DNA from: Ostrinia nubilalis
Taxonomy: Eukaryota; Arthropoda; Insecta; Lepidoptera; Crambidae
Direction of reading: 5' to 3'
Assembly (NCBI RefSeq): GCF_963855985.1
Contig: NC_087109.1
Coordinates: 3,306,001-3,370,000 of the forward strand
DNA length: 64,000 nucleotides
Shown here in pieces: positions 1 through 10,000 of the stretch. The position numbers were made by a program, and so were the translations under genes. The notes below the pieces were generated by a model, which was not told the origin of the DNA, made no database searches, and saw only the letters and a list, made by a program, of their open reading frames with translations. Positions within the stretch are counted from its first letter, which is position 1, and each line of letters opens with the position of its first letter.

Positions 1-1707
1 AATAAATTAATTGACAATCCTAAAGATATATGTGACGAATTTAATAAATATTATATAGAATTGACGAAAAATAATAAAAATGACAGGGAAACGCAACTCA
101 AACAAGCATTAAACAATATACCATTTCACCCTAATACCATATTTTTAACTCCTGTTAATGAAAATGATATATTTAAGATAATAAAAGGTCTAAGAAACAC
201 TAATTCTGCAGGTTACGACAACATCAACACAGAAATCATAAAAAAATGTGCTGAATTTGTATCGATCCCCTTAGCCTATTTAGTAAATCTTTCTCTCGAA
301 CAGGGTCGGTTTCCGGTAGAACTAAAACGATCCATTGTGAAACCCCTTTACAAGAATGGTGCTGATGATGAGCTAGGTAATTACCGACCCATTACCTTGA
401 TACCTATATTGTCTAAAATATTTGAAAAGGTTATGCATAATAAGATAACAACATTCATTTCATCTGAAAAGCTATTAAAGGATGAACAGTTTGGGTTCCG
501 TAAGAATAGCTCAACGACGCTTGCTTGTTTTCATTTGATAAGGGAAGTAACACAAAATCTAAATGACGCAATGCACACATTAGCCATATTTTTAGACATG
601 AGCAAAGCTTTTGATTTTGTCTCTCATAAGCTGCTACTTAACAAACTGGATAGATATGGTATAAGGGGAAACGCTCTATCCTGGATAGAAAGCTATCTAA
701 CGGACCGTCAACAGTGCGTAGAAATCACAAGAATATCTGAGAATGTTAAGAAAACATACTCATCTTCATACTGCTATAATAGATGCGGTGTTCCCCAGGG
801 TAGCGTATTAGGACCGTTGTTATTTCTTTTGTACATTAATGACTTGCCAAATGTCACTAACCAACGATGTTTACTTTTTGCCGACGATACCACTCTTACC
901 GTTAAATGTAAAAATAAAGAAGAGTTAGATCGTATTGCAAGTACTGAATTATGTAAAATAATAAAATGGCTTGAATGTAATAATTTGAATCTTAATGTTA
1001 ATAAAACCAAATATATTAAATTTGAAGCAAAATTCAACAATGACATAAAACTACTTGACATATATTGTGACAATCGTAAAATAGAACATATAAATTCGAC
1101 AAAGTTTTTAGGATTAAAAATAGATCAATTTTGTAATTGGAAAGACCATATTGACTATATAGTTAGCAAAATTGACAGATTTGTTTACGCCCTCCGCAGA
1201 GTTAGACAAGTAGCATCTAAAGATGCAGCAGTCATGGCTTATCATGGATATGTGGGATCTGTGCTACGATATGGTCTCATATTATGGGGAAACTCTGTGG
1301 ATATGCCAAGAGCTTTTAAAGTGCAAAAGAAATGTATTCGATCAATCTGTGGGGTACATTATTTGGATAGTTGTAAACCTCTATTCAAGGCTCTAAACAT
1401 TTTGCCACTTCCCTGCCTATATATATTGGAAATTTCGATTTTTGTTAAAAGATACATTCATCTCTTCGATAAAAACAAAGACTTTGATAGGTACAGAGGC
1501 AGGAAAACTGAAAATTTGAGAATTCCTCCACAAAGATTGACCCTCTACTCAAGGAATGTGTATTGTATGGCAATAAAAATATTTAATAAATTACCCGAAG
1601 ATATTAAAACATTGACATTTACTAAATTTAGAAATAATTTATTAGAATTCTTAAAACAAAAGATGTATTACACAGTCAATGAATTCCTGACAGAAAAATC
1701 TTTTTGA
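1..1707 (+). CDS. LINE reverse transcriptase ORF, 5' end outside window
   Basis: This is the pol ORF of a non-LTR retrotransposon. The frame is open from base 1, so the methionine-like start at 61 is not the true start; the endonuclease part would lie upstream of the window. Visible reverse-transcriptase landmarks are the NYRPITLIPILSKIFE block, the GFRKNSST block, FLDMSKAFD, GVPQGSVLGPLLFLLYIND and the catalytic FADD at bases 877-888. A C-terminal region of about 200 residues follows and ends at a TGA. The block spacing and wording resemble the Jockey/CR1 group (family knowledge); the clade is an inference. No frameshift or stop breaks the visible part, so the copy looks young. It encodes target-primed reverse transcription for its own mobility and has no evident link to the host genes. 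Confidence 0.88.
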   Translation, partial: NKLIDNPKDICDEFNKYYIELTKNNKNDRETQLKQALNNIPFHPNTIFLTPVNENDIFKIIKGLRNTNSAGYDNINTEIIKKCAEFVSIPLAYLVNLSLEQGRFPVELKRSIVKPLYKNGADDELGNYRPITLIPILSKIFEKVMHNKITTFISSEKLLKDEQFGFRKNSSTTLACFHLIREVTQNLNDAMHTLAIFLDMSKAFDFVSHKLLLNKLDRYGIRGNALSWIESYLTDRQQCVEITRISENVKKTYSSSYCYNRCGVPQGSVLGPLLFLLYINDLPNVTNQRCLLFADDTTLTVKCKNKEELDRIASTELCKIIKWLECNNLNLNVNKTKYIKFEAKFNNDIKLLDIYCDNRKIEHINSTKFLGLKIDQFCNWKDHIDYIVSKIDRFVYALRRVRQVASKDAAVMAYHGYVGSVLRYGLILWGNSVDMPRAFKVQKKCIRSICGVHYLDSCKPLFKALNILPLPCLYILEISIFVKRYIHLFDKNKDFDRYRGRKTENLRIPPQRLTLYSRNVYCMAIKIFNKLPEDIKTLTFTKFRNNLLEFLKQKMYYTVNEFLTEKSF

Positions 1708-2010
1708 CATTTTGTACTTGACATCTAAAAATTTCTTAAAATATGACATTGTGTATCATTGACATTGTATGAATCTAATGTAATAATATGTTTGTGCTAT
1801 TTCAATAATTCATAATCATTTTCTGACATTTGCATGACATTCAATTAATAATGATACTACTTTTTAATATTAAAAACATAATCGTATTTTTTGTAATATT
1901 TGCACATCGTATGTACGATAGAATATGTTGGAAACTTCTCTTTTTAAAACCATTTGTAACCGTATTCTGGCAAATAAATGATTTATTATTTATTATTATT
2001 TATTATTAAA
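1..2010 (+). mobile_element. Non-LTR retrotransposon, 3' part with TATT-type tail
   Basis: The ORF is followed by about 300 bp of AT-rich 3' UTR rich in TGACATT words. It ends in a simple TTATTATT tail at about 1975-2008, the usual 3' end left by target-primed reverse transcription. The 5' end lies off the window, so target duplications cannot be checked. Confidence 0.8.
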
Positions 2011-2032
2011 CTGTTTTTTTTTTCGTCAGTCA

Positions 2033-2095
2033 ATACTTCGATCGTTCGTTCGTGCGTTTCAGCCAAATGACGACCACAACAACCGGTCCTGCGCC
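2033..2095 (-). mobile_element. RTE LINE 3'-end fragment
   Basis: CGTTCGTTCGTGCG followed by TTTCAGCCAAATGACG and CCGGTCCTGCGCCGCCC is the reverse-complemented 3' end of the RTE family seen better at 20741, 21805 and 42150, with an internal deletion. Confidence 0.6.
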
Positions 2096-2407
2096 GCCCA
2101 CTCAATACTTACCGATTCTATTATTTTTGCCTTTATTGATAGCCTATATTGAATTATCAATTAGCAACTCTAATGAGCAGCCAATAAACGCTGACCCCTT
2201 GATCCGAGTGTACCTACGTCAATTGGCCAGTCAGCGCTGGACAAGGCTTGACTGTAGAGGTTTTTGATTAATTATTTATCTGCAATTAAGTATGATGCGC
2301 GTAAAACTGATGAAATTTATATCTTTTTTCGTCATTATTTACGAGAAAAGGTGTAAAATGGTGACGCTTTTACAACATTAATTTGTTTGTGCACTCATAC
2401 CTAGATA

Positions 2408-2513
2408 CAGTCAGCGAAAGCGAGCCAAAGTAGCCATTAAGTTCGCAACACGTCATTTATCAACATTTTGGCCACTTTGGGTGTCACGAACTATTGACGC
2501 TGACTATACTAAG
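2408..2513. mobile_element. Hairpin MITE, family A (TCAGCG...CGCTGA)
   Basis: The arms are inverted copies built on GTCAGCG...AAAGTAGCC and GGCCACTTTGGGTGTCAC...GACGCTGAC. The same family recurs at 12441, 16378/17870 and 45377. The TACAGTCAGCG start resembles Tc1/mariner ends (inference). Confidence 0.7.
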
Positions 2514-2540
2514 TATTAGCAAAAAAACATAATAAGGCTA

Positions 2541-2672
2541 AGAACTCACGGCGCGATTTTCACCGGCGCCCGCGGCGGTTGCGCGCGTGAATAACCGCGC
2601 AAATAACCACTCCCGTGAATTTTGAAACAAAATTTTGTATGAAACCGCGCCCGTGCCCGCTTAACGCAGTTT
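2541..2672. mobile_element. MITE family B fragment (GGCTAAG-ACTCACGGCGCGAT)
   Basis: Matches the left arm of the fuller hairpin at 49812-49989 (ACTCACGGCGCGAT, then TTCACC and GCGCCCGCGGCGG). The right arm is degraded. Confidence 0.55.
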
Positions 2673-2760
2673 CTGCCCTTAAAGGTAAACTTTTTTTAAA
2701 TGGCCAGGTATAAACTTGGCTGTCTACAATACTCTGGAAAAAAAGGAACCGAAAACTCTT

Positions 2761-2886
2761 AGGCTGAGTTGCACCAGCTAACTTTGACCATAACTATACC
2801 TAACGTTAACCGATGCTTTTAGTATGGAATTTGACAGATTTTTGACGTTTGTCAAAGTTAAAGTAAGATGGTGCAACCCAGCCTAA
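2761..2886. mobile_element. Hairpin MITE, family C (GGCTGAGTTGCACC)
   Basis: About 125 bp with imperfect inverted ends: GGCTGAGTTGCACCA at the left and TGGTGCAACCCAGCC at the right. An internal TTTGACAGATTTTTGACG and CAAAGTTAAAG are shared with copies at 15127, 15752 and 23159. Confidence 0.8.
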
Positions 2887-3319
2887 GTATGTATTGCACT
2901 ACTAACTAATGTAGGGTCAATTCAAGTTTACTAATGGCAGCATTTATAACAATTCGTAATAAACATAACATGCTATCTTTAAAATACGTTTAACGAACGT
3001 ACTCCTACCAGCGTTGTATAATATACCTGTACTACGATGATGAACGCTCCATAATTTAAAACTTTTTCAATGTTGCCAATTTAATATTCCCTTTGGATTA
3101 GGGACTAATCCAGCCCTCCTCCCCGTTTCCCACCATTGCAACTTTTGTATAAGTAGTACCTATCTACAGTTCGCCCTCCAACGAAACCCGAACTGTGAAA
3201 GTTGAGAAGTCCCAAGTGCCAAGGGATAGCTTAAGTACTACTTCGAATCCGAAAATGTAATCAGAAGAATATAGAGGGATCGGTCTTAATAGGTAACTAG
3301 AAAAATATTTTCTCACTAA

Positions 3320-3670
3320 CTACTAGCTGTGCGATGCCCGCGACTTCGTACGCGTGAAAATACTCGTAGTTTGAATAATATTATACGTTTTTGCAACATT
3401 TTTCTTGTACTGCGCCGCTTCTATTGGATGTGCACATCTATATTTATAAAAGCGAAAGGTCACTGATTGACTGACTCACTCACTCATCACAAAATCTCAG
3501 AAACTACAAATGGAGTCTCAAATTGTGCGTGGGGGTTCATTTTAGAACGTAGGTGCTTACTAAGACGGGATTTTGCAAAATTCAACCCCTAAGGGGGTAA
3601 AACGGGGGTTGGAAGTTTCTATGAAAGTGCTGTTTTCACGCGTACGAAGTCGCGGTTGGCCACTAGTAAA
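3320..3670. mobile_element. Non-autonomous Helitron-like repeats
   Basis: Two pieces: GCCCGCGACTTCGTACGCG at about 3336 and a longer unit that starts near 3440 (TATATTTATAAAAGCGAAAGGTCACTGATTGACTG, given here only as a landmark zone) and ends in CACGCGTACGAAGTCGCGG before CTAG-like DNA at 3668. The CGCGTACGAAGTCGCGG motif close to the 3' end is characteristic of lepidopteran Helitrons (family knowledge). Confidence 0.6.
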
Positions 3671-4430
3671 ACGAACAAACTTTCACATTTATTATATTCT
3701 TAGTAGTATTGAAAAGACTGCCCCAAATGCGACTCGAACCATTGACCTCCCTTTGCCAGGTGACTGCATTTTCCTGGTCCCGCCTGAGGCGATAAAACTA
3801 TTCGAATGGAAACAGACTCCCGGGTTTTTGTGTTTTTGTGAGTAAATCTTACTCATAAACAAACCAATTTTTATTATGCTCTTAAATAGACGCTATTCGT
3901 TGCAAAATATATTTTAGCTAAAAATAAACAATGCTCTTAGAACATTAACCAAAAACATTTTCAATAATATTTTTTCTTATTGAAAGAAAATTTTTGATTG
4001 CCTATTTCAATTTTACATGAAACATAATGCTGAAACATAACTAAACTAAGCTTTTTCAATAATATTTTTGTTAAAAATACATATTATGTTAATTTCATGC
4101 GTGAAATTACTTTTACTTTGACTGTGTGTAAAAAAATTGCATGAAACTAAAAAAAATCATTCCGTTATTTTTAATATGCATTATTTAAAATACTTACAGG
4201 CATGTGTATCACCACCTTTATTCAAATAACTACAATAATACCCCGTCCTTGTCGCAAACATAACAATGAAACGCTGCGTTAAGAATATTCCTTAGGTCAC
4301 ATAAAGCATTCTTACATCGTATCTTCAGGTAGGAATCCCCTAGTACATTGGGTTTTCCGTGTACAAGATACACTATTGACCCACAGTCTGGTACATTACC
4401 TTTTAGATAATAAGTAATTTGTATATCTAA

Positions 4431-4988
4431 AGCCATGTATTCATTAGGCAACATTTGTTGATAAACTGTTTTTGACTAGTGTGAAACAAGTTTACCTATA
4501 CCATAAACACAGGTTTCTGAAACTTGGCCGTCTACACTACAGGCTGGCGTACCATCCCTACATTGTCGACATTCCACCAGCTCGCACTAAGCGTTTCGAC
4601 GACTCCTTTATAATGCGAACAGCTAGGGACTGGAATTCGCTGCCTGCTGCTGTATTTCCTGAACACTATAATCCGGGCGTTTTCAAGGCGAGAGTGAATA
4701 GGCACTTACAGGGCAGATATGTACCATCCTAGACTGCATCTCACTTAACACCAGGTGCGATTGCGGTCAAATACCTGCCTTGTCTAGCATAAAAAAAAAA
4801 AAAAAAAAAAAACACTTGCTCTCTACTCATAGCGGGGAGCACGGCAACATGTATCATAAACAATGTTTCATCACCTATGTTTATGGACTGTTTATAAACT
4901 GTTTACAGAGATGATGAAACATTATGAAACATTGTTGTGAGTTTATAAACAGTGTTTATCAACAAATGTTGCCTAATGAATACATGGC
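4431..4988. repeat. Inverted repeat flanking a LINE fragment
   Basis: GCCATGTATTCATTAGGCAA at 4431 is mirrored by TTGCCTAATGAATACATGGC ending at 4988. The arms are about 40 bp with a 480-bp loop. A second nested inversion uses AAACAATGTTTCATCAC near 4859 and GAAACATTGTT near 4926. The loop holds the LINE piece at 4472-4810. It may be a foldback element hit by a LINE. Confidence 0.6.
4472..4810 (+). mobile_element. LINE C-terminal fragment with 3' UTR and poly(A)
   Basis: An 86-residue open stretch (4472-4732) has RTARDWNSLPAAVFP and FKARVNRHLQGRYVPS, the usual C-terminal end of an insect LINE pol protein. It is followed by a 3' UTR (CTCACTTAACACCAGGTGCG) and about 20 A at 4791-4810. The same 3' end recurs at 26540 (- strand) and 62160 (+ strand), so this is one family in three 5'-truncated copies. 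Confidence 0.75.
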
Positions 4989-4989
4989 T

Positions 4990-6600
4990 TAAGAATGGTA
5001 CTCCCCGAAAGATAGTACAAAGTTTTTGCTTAAAAGCCAACTAAGATGCACTCAATTTTCCCGATTGGTAGTATATACCTACAAAAGTACAGGGTTTTTT
5101 TTTATCATCAACAAAAACAACTTTTTCCTAAAGGATCGAAATGTGAATATGTTAAAAAAATACCTTAGAAATTATCATCAGTATTGGTCACTTAGTGATG
5201 AAGATGTCAATTTTTTTAGAATTGTATACTGCACTTGTAGATAAAGTTGTTGTTTTGAGTAGGTACATAGTACTTCTGTAACATTATGGATGCAATACAA
5301 AATTGAGTATTGAGTTAGTAGAGACAACAACAACAGTGTATTTAGAAAGGTACCTTTCTAAATAAATAAATAAAACCCTTATTGTAAAGGTTTGATCTAC
5401 TATAAAAGCATCCTTTAACCTACTAAATCTAAGTGCATTTTTATCCAGTGGTATTTGAATGAACACTATGGTTTACAAAAGCTATGGTTCAGCACGACTC
5501 TCCATGGACTGTATGAAAAGAAGCCAGTTTATTTTTAACTTGCCAAATGTTTGTCTCGAAGCTCTAGGGCAAAAACAGAATGTACAAAGGCTGAAATACT
5601 AATTTAATTTGTGATTTTTAACAAGAACTGAGTAAGCTCTCTTAATAGAAAGCGCTATATAAAGAAAGGTACTAAATCATATTTATAAGGCAGCTTTGTT
5701 TTAGGACATAATAATTCATGTAATTAATACGAATTAGGACTCTACAGAAAGTTAAATTTAGTACATAAAGAAAAACAGTTATCTTTGATCAATGTTTCTA
5801 TGGGAGCTTATAAAAGCGCTTTACAAAGGCCTGTTTATAGAAAATTGGACTAAACATTGTTTGATTATTTATAATTCCCTGACTTATGGGGTACATTTTA
5901 AGTTCAAAAGTCACGTAGATCCCAAGTTGGAGCTTGGTCCCCCATTGCAAGAAGTTTGGTACAAGAAACGGGTCTTGTTTGACTGGTTATTTCAGAGGAA
6001 AATGATTTCCACGCAGACAGTCGGAAAATGCGAACCACACTACGCCGCGACCTCTGAAAGTCCTAAGTACTAGTCACTAGATGGCACTGTGCTGCATTAT
6101 ATCGCGGTTTGTTTTGATTTTTTTCTGGTGGGCTTTTTCCAAAAGAAATGCGTCATTTTTTAAGGGTCACTACTTGTATAAAGTAGACCATAAATTTTTT
6201 TTATTCAATTAGGTACTATTAAATTATTGATACCGTTTGTTAGATCTTGTGAAGCACTTTCAGCATCAGTAACCAGTTTTACGATATCTTGTATAGTTTT
6301 TAACATTGTGTGGCTTTACTAAATGTATGGAAGCTGTAAACATTGAATTTTCGAATAGATCCAGTTTATTCTGTATTATTGATACCGTTTGATAGAGCTC
6401 GTGAAGCACTTTCACGATCAGTAACTAGTTTTTCGATAGTTTAGGAATAATTGAGAGAGATAGGTACTTTTTACTAGTAAGTACACCTAGCATTATAAAT
6501 ACAAATACATTATGTTATTGTAAACCGAAGATGCAAATCAATAAAAGTTCAATCGTTATTAATAAAAAAAATACGGAAGACATCCCAGGTTCATCCCTAA
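4990..6600. other. Unassigned AT-rich DNA
   Basis: No supported gene or recognised repeat. Two related sentences (TTGATACCGTTTG...GTGAAGCACTTTCA) at about 6228 and 6379 suggest a small old duplication. Short ORFs here have no recognisable domains. Confidence 0.5.
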
Positions 6601-6622
6601 TAATATTGGCGACAATCGCTCA

Positions 6623-6654
6623 TATAAAAGATGCGCAACACGCAAACGGTCAGT
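6623..6654 (+). promoter_or_regulatory. Core promoter of the transporter gene: TATA box and initiator
   Basis: TATAAAA at 6623-6629 is followed by TCAGT at 6650-6654, the arthropod initiator consensus. The TATA start lies 29 bp before the initiator A at 6652, which is textbook spacing. The predicted start site at 6652 gives a 5' UTR of about 269 bases up to the ATG at 6921. The positions are seen; the function is inferred. Confidence 0.6.
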
Positions 6655-6920
6655 GCGCATACACACGCTATCAAAGCCGCAGTGATAACGCGCATAGAAT
6701 ATAAAACGAATATTATAAAACCTCTTTCGATTAAAAAATTGTCAAAACTTTTCGGTCGCGCCAGTTTATACGGACTCCGCGAAAAGTTTTTGATCTGTGC
6801 GCATTTTGGCGGGAAAATTTTGACGTTTAATTTGACTTAAAAATTAAAAGTAATTTAATTTAAAGACTGTAAAAAAGTTCCTATTTAATTATAAGTTTGT
6901 GTTATTGTGAATTAGTAAAA

Positions 6921-7005
6921 ATGGTGAACAAAGTGTACAAAGTCAATTCGACTAAAGGAGAAAAGATGGGGAGCAAACATAATCAAGTTTTGATGTCTAT
7001 AGTTG
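6921..7005 (+). CDS. Tret1-like: Transporter exon 1 (start codon)
   Basis: The ATG at 6921 opens MVNKVYKVNSTKGEK and runs to a GTAAGT donor at 7006, leaving one base of codon 29. It was too short for an ORF scan and was chosen because its phase (1) fits exon 2 exactly, giving SIVVCMPILAYG, the usual cytoplasmic tail into transmembrane segment 1. It follows the predicted promoter by 269 bases. Confidence 0.85.
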
Positions 7006-10000
7006 GTAAGTACATAATAATAATAAGTAAAATTATGTTAATTAAGTAATTTTCTTAGGTTTATTTAGCATTATGTTAGATCATTGCTTTAATTTAATTA
7101 TTATTAAAATTATTAATCCAAAATACCTGTAGGTAGCAAAGAGAAAACACTAGAATAAAAATATTTTTAATAAATGAAGAAGCAATATTAGGTAAACATA
7201 TAAAAAATAAATCACAGGGTTTTCATAATATACACTCGGTAAAAACCGCAATCACGAGTAGAAGCCAGTTTATCATAATAATAATAATATTACGCTTTAC
7301 GAATAATTTTGTATGTTCAAAATGTATTTATTTATTTCACTGCAATAATAAATAATAACAGCATCTTAAAATAACTTTAATAAATAATAGTAAATCGGCT
7401 AATTAAAATACAAAATAAGAAAATAAATTATTTAGTACAATAAATAATTTCAGTTTTTTAAATCATAATTAATTAATTACATCAATGTAAACACCTGCAT
7501 TTCCCTATAGTAAAAATAGACGCGGCAAGAACTATAAATATCATAGCACAATGAGAACAATCGGTTGGATAGGGCATTTAATTAACTATTCTCCCATCAT
7601 TCATGACATGGCAGATAACATTTTTTAAACATTGACATGTCATACAATACCAGTCAGGCCTAAGAATTTTTTTCCTACTTATTTAATATTGTAGAAATTA
7701 TTTAAATAATTGTAATAAATATTTGTATTTGACAAAAAAACGACAATTAATAATAATTTACTTTATTTTATTTTATTTTTATTTAAAATTACTACAAAAT
7801 TAAGGGAAAATGGTATACCGGTTGACTTGAATTCCCCATCAAACGACGTGATAACTAAGTAAAAATATTTAAGAAGTAAAATGGTAATTTGAAATACTGT
7901 TTAATAAATTCATAGCGTGTTAGGAAAATAATAAGCTTTTGAAGATAAATAAATTAATATCTTTAATAAATTTAAAATTAAATAATAAGTAATAGTTTAA
8001 AAATTACTATCAATTTGTTCCCAAAAATGAAGATCAATCTCAATTTTTACTAACTCCACGGTGCATCGTATCAAAGTGCAGTGCTCGCTGCCAAATAATT
8101 CACCCACACGTGTTACTTACATAATAACTGCAATAAATTACGAATAACTTGTTCCTAAACATTGATGCACTTTTATTCTTGTTTGCTCTATCATCATCAT
8201 CATCATCATCTCTTGTAGCCAATTCCACTGCTGAAACTACCAGTGGTCACCCTCATCATCATCATCAACAGCCCTTTACAGTTCACTGCTGGACTATGAG
8301 TCTCCTCCACTATAGTGGAGGGTTCTGCCATAATCCCCACACTTGGCAGGCGGGTTGGAGATCGCAGTTTAAAAGATTGATGTTTTTCAGAGAGCGCTGC
8401 TCTGTTACCCGTTCTTTGTTTTATATGTAGACCCTAAGGCGCCTATTACGACACCCGCGGGAAGAGTAGGGGTTGGTGACAAAATTTATTCTACTCTGCC
8501 GTCACCACACGGCTTACCCTACCTACCCTGGCTACCTTACAGAGGTTGCACTATTGATGCTTAATTTTTTAAGATAGGCAGTTCTTGGCGGAAAATAGAA
8601 ACATCATAGCTAGGTCTATGGCATAATGCCCGTATTCCCAAACATTACTATGAGGTCTCACAGTGCGCGTGGACGCACAGGGTGACACACGAAAAAATCG
8701 CAGAGCTCTATTCAACGCTGTGCGTTGATTTGCTGCTTCAGTTAAGCAAGCATCGTTTGTGAATACGGGCGTAATTTCTTTAAAATCAATAAGTATTTAC
8801 AGTCAATGAGTTTGCGACGACATAGACACGTATGGGAGAGAGTTTCGTAGCTCTTAAAAAGTATGTCAATTGACTATGGTGTCAAATAACCAATTGTCTT
8901 TGCCCCAACGATGTGCATAGCTCTACATAACTATCTTTGATTGCAGAGACATTCTTTGGGCTCTATCAAATAAATCGTTTTGCTGGACGTTAGTTGTGCG
9001 TTTTCAGGACCGCACGCGGAATTATGTGATAACTATGTTGGAATAAAAATTATAATTACCTGCAGCTAGTTATGCAAAGACACGAAAACTTCAAAAACGT
9101 CTAAAGGCTGATTTACACGTATTGAATAGTTATGTAGGTAACTAAATTTTAACTTAATTTTAAGTGATTATTGCTAGTAGAGCCCGAAAAAACACAGGGC
9201 CTTATTACAAAAAGTTAAACTGGTGTTGAACAGTTGTTTAAATTGAAATGTAATTTTAAACACGTGTTTAAGTTTTTTAACAAGCCCCATGTTGTTTACC
9301 TCTTGTCTTACCAACGTTTTTATCATCATAAAATTAATTAATACGATTAATTACGTTTTTCTTTTAAAGTCGCTAAATGAAGTTGCTAGCAATTTCCCGC
9401 CGCGTCTCAAAAATTAAGGAAACTTATTCAATTAGAGGTAGTTAATTAAAAAGCTTTCTGATTTAATTGGAAATGTAATAAAATATGAAAATACAGAATT
9501 TTTATCTCGTTTGAAGGAAATTGTGAAAATTAATCTCGTTGTTAATCGTGGCATATGATTATAATGACACGTTTTTGAGCGAAGTTGAAGCAGTCGCCCG
9601 GCAAGCGAAATTCGTGGGTTCGATTCCCACCTTAGGCAGTTCGATTTTATCAAGTTACTTAAAATTTTACTTTAAGATGCGACTATATGCTAAAAAAATG
9701 ATGAATGTGTGAAATTGAATCGACCTTTAAATTTCGTGAGCTTCTTCTTGTCGTGTCGACAAACCTACTCAGCCCAAAACTCCGCCACAAGAGTGGCGTT
9801 GTCAGTAGCCTTCATTAAATCTTCCTACGTGCAGTTGTTTGGGCACGCAGGGTACGACATCATGTGCTTCGTCGGCTGGGGAACAAAACCACACTTGCAC
9901 TCTAAGTTTGAGCCATTGAACAGATGATGATGAGCTAATGTTTGACAATCACTATATGTAAAACTCTCTTGTTCCAGTATGCATGCCGATCCTGGCCTAC

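Larger units (their letters stand above)
7006..9977 (+). other. Intron 1, mostly AT-rich
   Basis: GTAAGT donor and TTGTTCCAG acceptor. From 7020 to 8150 it is plain AT-rich DNA with no repeat I can name. A LINE 3' fragment (8185), a family D MITE (8628) and a SINE end (9590) lie in the second half. Confidence 0.7.

Noticed and set aside
2052..2267. 71-residue ORF with a hydrophobic stretch (ILLFLPLLIAYIELS)
   Set aside because: It starts inside an RTE fragment and has no homology I recognise; hydrophobic runs are common in AT-rich frames.
4230..4454. 74-residue minus-strand ORF with two Cys pairs
   Set aside because: Starts in the foldback arm and has no known domain; kept as unassigned.
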